11,551 nt of DNA from Desulfonema limicola. GTDB lineage: Bacteria > Desulfobacterota > Desulfobacteria > Desulfobacterales > DYRC01. This document shows positions 5,552-11,551 of this stretch, one piece after another. The stretch lies in assembly GCA_020718925.1 (NCBI GenBank), contig DYRC01000087.1, positions 1,676 to 13,226 of the forward strand. The letters run 5' to 3'. Made by a program: the position numbers and the translations under genes. The notes under the pieces were generated by a model. The model was not told the origin of the DNA. It saw only the letters and a list, made by a program, of their open reading frames with translations, and made no database searches. The stretch's first letter is position 1, and every line of letters starts with the position of its first letter.

Positions 5552-7002
5552 AATCGTTGAGTATCGCGCAAAAAATATGGCTGAGTCTGGGTATTCTGGT
5601 TGCAGGCTACTTTACGTCTGTGGGCGTGGGATTTTTTCTCGGTAAAAGCTGGGAAGCGCGGCTTTATCTTGTTTCAGATGATATGTTCACAGCTTCGCTT
5701 CAAAGCCGGACTGCCGAATCCGCATTCAATGAGCAGATAAAGATTTATAACGATATTGTTATGATCGGAAATATCGGCAATTTCATCGAAGCTGCACAGA
5801 AAAAGGCGGATGAAGTACAGGCGGCTCTTCAGAATATTATTCGCTTAAAAAAACTTGATGATAAGCAGTTGAGTGAAATCAGAGAAATATTAACCGAGTT
5901 GAAGCAGTTCACCACGTCCGCCGCGTCTGTATATGCAAAAGCAGGAGCAAATTCGGAGTTTGTATTTAAAACCGGCGGAGAAACAGAAGGCTCTCTGGAA
6001 AAAGACGTTTTGCGTATCGGGCAGCAGATGAACGCGCTCAAAGAAAGACTTGCTGCCCTGTCGCGTCATTGTTCAGACGAATTGAAAAAAGAACTCTCAG
6101 AGATTATCATCTCTACGCGGTATTACCGATATGCAAATCTGCTGGTTTTTTTCGGAATTGTCAGTATTGCCGGAATTGCGGTGTGGTTTGTTATTTCAAG
6201 ATACATTGCCCGTCCGTTGAAACACATTATTCAGAATCTTTCAGATTGTTCGGATGAGGTGCTTTCTTCAGCCGTGGGGGCAACGCATTTAAGCAATGCG
6301 CTGGCTGAAAGGTCGTTTCAGCAGGCTGCCTCCTTAGAGGAAGTATCTGCTTCTCTTGAAGAAATGTCTTCTATGACAAGTTCAAATGCCCAAAATGCGG
6401 ATCAGACCCGAAATATTGTGCGAAACGCGCTGGTCTTAATCAAAAAGACAGACAAATTTATGGCAGATCTGATGGCTTCCATGACAGAAACCACCAAAGC
6501 CAGCAGGGAAACATCCAAAATCATCAAGACCATTGATGAAATCGCATTTCAAACCAATCTTCTGGCGTTGAATGCGGCGGTGGAAGCAGCGCGAGCCGGG
6601 GAAGCAGGCGCAGGCTTTGCCGTTGTTGCCAATGAGGTCAGAAATCTTGCCTTACGGTCAGCCGGGGCTGCCAGAAACACATCTGAGATGATCGAAGGAA
6701 ATATCAAGAAAATAGAAGTCGGCGAGCAGATTGCCTCAGATACGATTCAAACCTTCAAATCAGTTGCCGAAGGTGCTGAAAATATCAGAAAACTGATTGA
6801 TGAAGTAGCAACTGCTTCTGATAGTCAGGCGCAAGGCATTGCTCAGGTCAATAAAGCCATTTCGGAAATGGATCAGGCGACACAGCGCAATGCCGGGACT
6901 GCCGAGCAGACCGCCACCGCTTCTCATCACCTCAATGACAGGGCGGAACAGATGAAGCGCATGATAGATGATCTCAAAATCATGGTCGGCGGAAACGGAT
7001 AA
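5545..7002 (+). CDS. Methyl-accepting chemotaxis protein
   Basis: A 485-residue chemoreceptor. A transmembrane helix at about 10-32 is followed by a mostly helical periplasmic sensor (about 33-195, possibly of the four-helix-bundle kind), a second membrane helix at about 198-218, a short HAMP-like remnant (IARPLKHIIQNL, 221-232) and the signalling domain. The hairpin tip that binds CheW and CheA is intact at about 330-370 (DEIAFQTNLLALNAAVEAAR, then AGEAGAGFAVVANEVRNLA). HAMP is clearly shorter than the usual 50 residues, a form I recall in deltaproteobacterial receptors. There is no C-terminal pentapeptide for CheR/CheB docking. It lies 21 bases after the porin and 25 before the ATPase, so it probably senses something linked to this operon. 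The start has only a weak Shine-Dalgarno. Confidence 0.92.
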   Translation: MGKSLSIAQKIWLSLGILVAGYFTSVGVGFFLGKSWEARLYLVSDDMFTASLQSRTAESAFNEQIKIYNDIVMIGNIGNFIEAAQKKADEVQAALQNIIRLKKLDDKQLSEIREILTELKQFTTSAASVYAKAGANSEFVFKTGGETEGSLEKDVLRIGQQMNALKERLAALSRHCSDELKKELSEIIISTRYYRYANLLVFFGIVSIAGIAVWFVISRYIARPLKHIIQNLSDCSDEVLSSAVGATHLSNALAERSFQQAASLEEVSASLEEMSSMTSSNAQNADQTRNIVRNALVLIKKTDKFMADLMASMTETTKASRETSKIIKTIDEIAFQTNLLALNAAVEAARAGEAGAGFAVVANEVRNLALRSAGAARNTSEMIEGNIKKIEVGEQIASDTIQTFKSVAEGAENIRKLIDEVATASDSQAQGIAQVNKAISEMDQATQRNAGTAEQTATASHHLNDRAEQMKRMIDDLKIMVGGNG

Positions 7003-7027
7003 ATTAAAATTCAACCGGAGGCATCTG

Positions 7028-9154
7028 ATGATCGGAATTGTTGAGTTGATAGTCGCAGGCGCGTCTGCATATTCAGGCGCAGTTGTATGTTCACATCTTG
7101 ATAAGCCTGAAAAAAAGAAAAAATCCGATAAAGCCCGGATTAAACTCCGTCATTATAAAAAATTCAAAGAGTATGTGGCGCAAAAAAGTAAAACCCTCAG
7201 AAAGTTTATGTTTAAAGACAGCAAAAAAGGCATTGATCTTTTATTAGGGGATAATCTGCGACAAGAGCAGCTTAAAGAGCTTTCAGGAAATGAGGAAAAA
7301 ACCATGACTGAAAGTGAAAAACGCATTGAAAAAAGATTGAAAGTCTCTTTGGCATCGCTGGGTATTTCTGCATTGGGCAATATGATTTATTTCCCGTTGA
7401 ATCTTCTCAGCGTACCGGGATTATTATATGTTACAAGTCCGATATTTAAAAATGCGTATCAGGCGCTTTTTACGGAAAGAAAAGTCAGAATACATACGCT
7501 GACGTCATTTATGCTGGTCAGTTGTATTTTTGAACAATACTTTTTTATAGCAAATCTGACAGGTTTTTTCTTTGTTTACAGCAGAAAGATGCTCTCAAGA
7601 ATCAAAGACGAGTCTGAAAAACAGATCATTGATGTATTCAGGCAGCAGCCTCGTTTTGCATGGCTTATGACAAATGATATTCTCGTAAAGACGCCTATTG
7701 AAAAAATCAGCATAGATGATGTGGTGGTGGTCGGTTCCGGCGAATGTATTCCGGTTGACGGCGTTATTATTGACGGCATCGCATCAGTGGATCAGCATAT
7801 TCTGACCGGCGAATCCCAGCCTACGGAAAAGGAAATAGGCGGCATCGTTTTCGCATCAACTACTGTTCTGAGTGGCAGGATATGTATCAAAGTTCAAAAA
7901 GCAGGACATGACACAACAGTTGCTCAGATTGGTGAAATTTTAAATAAAACCGTTCATTTAAAAGCGGACTTACAGACAAAAGCAGAAGATTTTATTGATA
8001 AAGCAGCATTGCCGACATTGCTTGCTTCTGCCATTGCCCTGCCGTTTATAGGCATAGTCGGCGCAGCTTCGGTTCTGAATAACAGGCTGGGGTATCGCGT
8101 TCTGATTGTAACGTCTATCGGAACCCTGAATCATCTGCAATTGATTTCCAAAAACGGAATCTTAATCAAAGACGGACGGGTGCTTGATTTATTAGCAAAG
8201 GTGGATACCATTGTTTTTGATAAAACAGGAACACTGACGCTTTCAAAGTTTTCTGTTGCAGGGATCCATCGTTGTTCACACTATGATGCAGATGAAATTT
8301 TAGCGTATGCTGCGGCATCCGAACAAAGACATTCACACCCTATTGCAGCGGCAATTGTTGAGGAAGCAGACAAACGACACGTTGCATTACCGCCGTCTGA
8401 TCAGAGCGAATACAGTGTCGGATATGGTATAAAGATTCTGATTGATAAGGAATATGTTTATGTCGGCAGTGATCGGTTTATGGAACGCGAAGGGATTTCC
8501 ATTCCGTCTTCAATAGCAGAAATCATCGGAAGGTCTCATTCAGAAGGCAATTCTGTTGTGCTGATAGCCCGCTCAGAATCCTTAATCGGAGCAATTGAGT
8601 TAGCTCCCATGATACGTCCTGAAGCTGCTTTGGTTATTCAACAGATAAAAAAACGGAATATGGGGAAAATTTACATTATTTCCGGTGATCATGAAATTCC
8701 GACAAAAAAATTGGCTGAAAAGCTCGGCATTGATCATTATTTTGCAGAAATTCTGCCGCATCAGAAAGCTGAGATTATTGAGAATCTTCAAACATCAGGT
8801 AAAACCGTCTGTTTTATCGGCGATGGCATCAATGACGCTATCGCATTAAAAAAAGCGCAGGTTTCGATTTCATTGCGCGGCGCATCAACCGTTGCTACGG
8901 ATACGGCGCAGATAATTCTGATGAATGAAAATCTGGATCATTTACTGTATATCTTTGATCAGGCTGAGGCGCATGATAAGACATTAAGAAATTGTTTAGC
9001 CACGATTATAGCGGCAAGTGCGGTAGGATTGGCAGGCGTTGTTTTTTGGGATTTCGGACTTGTAACGACCACAATTTTAAGAGTTGTAAGCATGAGCGGA
9101 AGCTTAGGATTTGCGATGCTGCCGTTGAAAAAGTTATCAAAACAGGAGGAATAA
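7028..9154 (+). CDS. P1-type cation ATPase lacking the CPx motif
   Basis: A 708-residue P-type ATPase. GGAGG at 7017-7021, 6 bases before the ATG at 7028, sets this start; an upstream in-frame ATG at 6968 lies inside the chemoreceptor gene and is rejected. Catalytic motifs are intact: TGES 260-263 (actuator), DKTGT 398-402 (D398 is phosphorylated), the P1B-type HP at 437-438, SGD near 552-554, K580, and GDGIND 598-603 (hinge). The transmembrane position that normally carries CPC, SPC or TPC reads VTSIGTL (361-367), with no Cys or Pro. There is no N-terminal CxxC metal domain; instead a membrane helix (1-22) is followed by a Lys-rich cytoplasmic stretch (about 26-108). From memory, related P1-type ATPases without CPx exist in Proteobacteria, but the ion is unknown. 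Likely co-transcribed with its neighbours; the protease follows 2 bases later. Confidence 0.88.
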   Translation: MIGIVELIVAGASAYSGAVVCSHLDKPEKKKKSDKARIKLRHYKKFKEYVAQKSKTLRKFMFKDSKKGIDLLLGDNLRQEQLKELSGNEEKTMTESEKRIEKRLKVSLASLGISALGNMIYFPLNLLSVPGLLYVTSPIFKNAYQALFTERKVRIHTLTSFMLVSCIFEQYFFIANLTGFFFVYSRKMLSRIKDESEKQIIDVFRQQPRFAWLMTNDILVKTPIEKISIDDVVVVGSGECIPVDGVIIDGIASVDQHILTGESQPTEKEIGGIVFASTTVLSGRICIKVQKAGHDTTVAQIGEILNKTVHLKADLQTKAEDFIDKAALPTLLASAIALPFIGIVGAASVLNNRLGYRVLIVTSIGTLNHLQLISKNGILIKDGRVLDLLAKVDTIVFDKTGTLTLSKFSVAGIHRCSHYDADEILAYAAASEQRHSHPIAAAIVEEADKRHVALPPSDQSEYSVGYGIKILIDKEYVYVGSDRFMEREGISIPSSIAEIIGRSHSEGNSVVLIARSESLIGAIELAPMIRPEAALVIQQIKKRNMGKIYIISGDHEIPTKKLAEKLGIDHYFAEILPHQKAEIIENLQTSGKTVCFIGDGINDAIALKKAQVSISLRGASTVATDTAQIILMNENLDHLLYIFDQAEAHDKTLRNCLATIIAASAVGLAGVVFWDFGLVTTTILRVVSMSGSLGFAMLPLKKLSKQEE
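9144..9149 (+). promoter_or_regulatory. Ribosome binding site deciding the protease start
   Basis: AGGAGG inside the last codons of the ATPase gene, 7 bases before the ATG at 9157. It excludes the longer frame from 8992 and suggests translational coupling of ATPase and protease. Confidence 0.8.
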
Positions 9155-9156
9155 CT

Positions 9157-10290
9157 ATGAAAAAAATTTTGGCATGTCTGATGTTGTGTCTGGTGTTCGG
9201 GGCGTCTGTGTATGCGGCGGATAGCGACGACAAACGGATTATAGGAGGGACTCAGAGTTCTTCTCAGAGCTGGCCCTGGATGGCGGCGTTGGTGGATTCG
9301 TATTCGTCAAGCGCGTATAACGGACTTTTCTGCGGCGGTTCTCTGATTCATCCGCGCTGGGTTCTGACCGCCGCCCATTGCGTCAAAGCAGGCGACTATA
9401 CGAATCAGAATGTTGATCCTTTCGAAATCAGAGTAGTTCTGAATATCCATAACCTTAAAACCGAAAGCGGGGATCGCATCAGAGTAAAGCGGATTGTTAC
9501 GCATCCCCAATATGACAATCTTTCCTCAGTTGACAATTTTGATGTTGCGCTGCTGGAATTGGAAAGAGAAGTGTCTTATGAGACAATTCCGATACTTACA
9601 GATGATTCTGATATTACAGGAAAAACAGCCACCGTCATCGGCTGGGGAGCAACCAAACTGAAAGGATTTATCAACAACTATCCGTCTCAACTGATGGAAG
9701 TTCAGATACCGATTGTTTCCAATGATGTATGCAATCAGGCATTTAACAGATACAGCGACAACGGGTTGAATCCGATTACGGAACAGATGCTCTGCGCCGG
9801 ATCAGCCGGTAAAGATTCCTGTTCCGGCGATAGCGGCGGACCTCTGATGGTGAAAGACAGTTCAGGGGCATGGAAGCTGGCAGCCCTTGTTTCCTGGGGC
9901 GATGGCTGTGCCACCACCGGGCTTTACGGAGTTTATACCCGCGTGGCGCAATTTGCAGACTTCATTAACAGCTATCTGTCTGAACAGGCGTCTGAACAAT
10001 CACCTGATACAGCGCAATTAACCGACGCGCCGACATTACAGATAACGGTTTCAGGTACGAAGGTCAATCTTTCGTGGACGCCCGTTTCCGGAGCGCAGGG
10101 CTACACCTTGTATTACGCGCCCTATCCGTTTCCGTTTTATGTTGACAGTATAGATATGGGAACTGATACGTCATTGACGCTCAATCTGCGAAGAGGCTCT
10201 GCGTTTTATATTGTAATCAGAGCATATAATGCTGCCGGAACCAGCCCGTATTCCAATGTTGAACATTTTATTGTGTCAGCCATCAGATAA
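9157..10290 (+). CDS. Secreted trypsin-like serine protease with FnIII domain
   Basis: A 377-residue exported S1A (chymotrypsin-family) protease. The signal peptide ends at about residue 20 (VYA before AD), followed by a very short propeptide and the activation site R27 before IIGG (28-31). The catalytic triad is H74 (TAAHC), D129 (DNFDVALL) and S226 (GDSGGP). D220, six residues before the serine, matches position 189 of trypsin, so cleavage after Lys or Arg is expected, and activation may be autocatalytic. Cys pairs 59/75, 192/213 and 222/251 fit the family's disulfides. A fibronectin type III domain follows (about 291-373, with LSWTPVSGAQGYTLYY), probably for binding surfaces or substrates. 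It ends the tight operon and is followed by a palindromic repeat. Its link to chemotaxis and ion transport is not clear from sequence. Confidence 0.95.
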   Translation: MKKILACLMLCLVFGASVYAADSDDKRIIGGTQSSSQSWPWMAALVDSYSSSAYNGLFCGGSLIHPRWVLTAAHCVKAGDYTNQNVDPFEIRVVLNIHNLKTESGDRIRVKRIVTHPQYDNLSSVDNFDVALLELEREVSYETIPILTDDSDITGKTATVIGWGATKLKGFINNYPSQLMEVQIPIVSNDVCNQAFNRYSDNGLNPITEQMLCAGSAGKDSCSGDSGGPLMVKDSSGAWKLAALVSWGDGCATTGLYGVYTRVAQFADFINSYLSEQASEQSPDTAQLTDAPTLQITVSGTKVNLSWTPVSGAQGYTLYYAPYPFPFYVDSIDMGTDTSLTLNLRRGSAFYIVIRAYNAAGTSPYSNVEHFIVSAIR

Positions 10291-10299
10291 ATCCCATCA

Positions 10300-10360
10300 G
10301 TAGGGGCAATCCCCCTGTGGTTGCCCCGCTGCGTGGGTAAGCACAGGGGCTTACCCCTAC
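10300..10360. repeat. 61-base imperfect palindrome after the protease gene
   Basis: The left arm (10300-10319, starting GTAGGGGCAA) pairs with the right arm (10342-10360, ending TTACCCCTAC) with few mismatches around a 22-base GC-rich loop that can pair further (TTGCCCC with GTGGGTAA). It looks like a dispersed palindromic element and could end transcription of the operon before the nuclease-helicase gene. No T run follows, so a simple terminator is not certain. Confidence 0.65.
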
Positions 10361-10403
10361 GCATTGCGTCCGAAAATCGGGCTTGAGCTTTTAGGAGCAG
10401 ATA

Positions 10404-11551
10404 ATGTCCTTTAATCAAATACTTGAAAAATACAGAAAAATCTCTTTCTCAGAACGGGACAAAGGCGACCGCTTTGAGCGACTGATGCAGGCATATCTGC
10501 TGACTGACCCCAAGTATGCGTATAAATTCAAAAAAGTCTGGTTATGGAATGAATTTCCGGGCAAAAATGATTTGGGCGGCAGAGATACCGGCATTGATTT
10601 GGTGGCATTGACGATTGAAGGCGATTATTGGGCGATTCAATGCAAATGCTTTCAGGAAGGTTCTGTCATTGATAAACCGGCTCTTGATTCTTTTCTTGCT
10701 ACGTCAAGCAGAGAGTTCACAAATGACGCATTAAAAACAGTCGGATTTTCTCATCGGCTTTGGATTTCAACTACAAATAAATGGGGAACAAATGCGACCG
10801 AAGCCATACAGAATCAGAACCCGCCCGTTACAAGAATAAATCTTTACGATTTACGCGAAGCTCAGGTTGATTGGGAAAAATTGGAAAAAGGCATTCATGG
10901 TGAAGCATCGCGGATGCCTAAAAAATCAATCCGACCGCACCAGCAAGAAGCTTTGGACAAAGTCCATGAGCATTTCAAAACAGCAGAACGCGGCAAGCTG
11001 ATTATGGCTTGCGGAACAGGCAAAACTTTCAACTCCCTTCGCATTGCCGAACATGAAACCGGCGGCAAAGGTTTGATTTTGTTTCTCGTTCCGAGTATTG
11101 CGCTGTTAGGACAGACATTGCGCGAATGGTCATCTGATGCGGATGAACCGATTCATGCGATTTGTATCTGTTCTGATCCTGAAATCTCAAAAAAGAAAAC
11201 AAAGAACGAAGACAAAGATAATTTCAGCGTGATGGATTTGGCTCTGCCTGCTTCTACCAATGTGAAAGAAATTATCCGTCAGTTTGAGCAAATCAGAAGC
11301 AATGGCAATTCGGGCATGACGGTTGTGTTTTCAACGTATCAGTCCATTGAAGTTATTGCCAATGTTCAGAAAAAATTAACCCCTCCCCCAGCCCCTCCCC
11401 GAAACGGAGAGGGGAGTTCTTCCGTTACTCCCCCTGCCCTTTCAGGGAAGGGGACCGGGGGGTTAGGTGAGTTCGATCTGATTATCTGCGATGAAGCGCA
11501 CCGCACCACCGGCGTAACCTTATCCGGCGAAGATGAATCCGCTTTTACCAA
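10404..11551 (+). CDS. Nuclease-helicase, N-terminal part (type ISP-like)
   Basis: The frame starts at 10404 (AGGAG 6 bases upstream) and stays open to the right edge, giving 382 residues. Residues 1-160 form an Mrr-like PD-(D/E)xK nuclease: GDRFERLMQAYL at 21-32, TGIDLVA at 62-68 (D65) and IQCK at 78-81 (K81) are the likely active-site parts. A superfamily 2 helicase follows: Walker A CGTGKT at 203-208, motif Ia region LVPSIALLGQ near 228-237, and the DEAH box ICDEAH at 361-366. This order matches COG4889 helicases and the first part of single-polypeptide type ISP restriction enzymes such as LlaGI. If so, a methyltransferase and target-recognition domain should lie beyond the window. A palindromic repeat adds 31 residues at 325-355. 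The likely role is defence against foreign DNA (inference). Confidence 0.8.
   Translation, partial: MSFNQILEKYRKISFSERDKGDRFERLMQAYLLTDPKYAYKFKKVWLWNEFPGKNDLGGRDTGIDLVALTIEGDYWAIQCKCFQEGSVIDKPALDSFLATSSREFTNDALKTVGFSHRLWISTTNKWGTNATEAIQNQNPPVTRINLYDLREAQVDWEKLEKGIHGEASRMPKKSIRPHQQEALDKVHEHFKTAERGKLIMACGTGKTFNSLRIAEHETGGKGLILFLVPSIALLGQTLREWSSDADEPIHAICICSDPEISKKKTKNEDKDNFSVMDLALPASTNVKEIIRQFEQIRSNGNSGMTVVFSTYQSIEVIANVQKKLTPPPAPPRNGEGSSSVTPPALSGKGTGGLGEFDLIICDEAHRTTGVTLSGEDESAFT
11376..11468 (-). repeat. GC-rich double-hairpin repeat, copy 2, in frame in the helicase
   Basis: A 93-base element, inverted relative to the copy at 3663-3754 and clearly homologous along its whole length (both end in a CCTAACC/GGTTAGG edge). 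It is a multiple of three and has no stop in the helicase frame, so it is read as residues 325-355, a Pro/Gly/Ser-rich segment beginning LTPPPAPPRNGEG. It falls between VQK and EFDLIICDEAH. Its first codon starts exactly at the element's edge. Confidence 0.8.

Noticed and set aside
6968..7027. Longer ATPase start at 6968
   Set aside because: It overlaps the end of the chemoreceptor gene and has no Shine-Dalgarno, while GGAGG is well placed before 7028.
8992..9156. Longer protease start at 8992
   Set aside because: It lies inside the ATPase gene. AGGAGG at 9144 and a proper signal peptide starting at 9157 give the true start.
11366..11551. Minus-strand frame at the right edge
   Set aside because: It is antisense to the helicase DEAH region and made partly of the repeat.

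Overview
The window looks like a chromosomal stretch from a Gram-negative bacterium of moderate GC, most plausibly of the Desulfobacterota (deltaproteobacterial) type. This is inferred from an outer-membrane barrel and a porin, many exported proteins, a chemoreceptor with a shortened HAMP region, an exported trypsin-like protease with a fibronectin type III domain, and GC-rich palindromic repeats between and inside genes. No rRNA, tRNA, CRISPR array or transposase was seen, and the species cannot be fixed from the sequence.

Left part (1-2923, minus strand). Reading leftwards from about 3.1 kb there are four exported proteins: a 308-residue protein with two OB-fold-like repeats (1997-2923), a 118-residue Gly/Thr-rich repeat protein (1415-1771), a ferritin-like DUF2202 protein (631-1329), and the start of an outer-membrane beta-barrel protein that leaves the window (1-491). 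The first two carry the same upstream cassette: a three-half-site TCGACAA operator, exactly 75 bp, a TTTGGCATA promoter core, a small leader hairpin, a strong Shine-Dalgarno and the same MKTRSL signal-peptide start. Their mature parts are unrelated. This duplicated cassette is the best candidate here for an undescribed regulatory unit.

Divergent region (2924-3281). An AT-rich intergenic stretch holds the second operator and, on the plus strand, a good sigma-54-type -24/-12 element in front of a small exported protein of unknown function (3282-3662).

Middle part (3769-10290, plus strand). Five genes are separated by only 12, 21, 25 and 2 bases and probably form one operon: a short single-domain phosphate-binding-protein-like protein, an outer-membrane porin, a methyl-accepting chemotaxis protein, a P1-type ATPase with intact catalytic motifs but no CPx metal motif, and a secreted trypsin-like protease with an FnIII domain. 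Together they suggest envelope uptake or sensing of a solute, but the substrate is not shown.

Right end (10300-11551). A 61-base palindromic repeat precedes the start of a large nuclease-helicase (Mrr-like nuclease then DEAH helicase), which resembles the N-terminus of single-chain type ISP restriction-modification enzymes or related COG4889 helicases. A 93-base GC-rich palindromic repeat sits in frame in its helicase domain and adds 31 residues just before the DEAH box. The same repeat lies inverted at 3663-3754, directly before the ribosome binding site of the five-gene operon.
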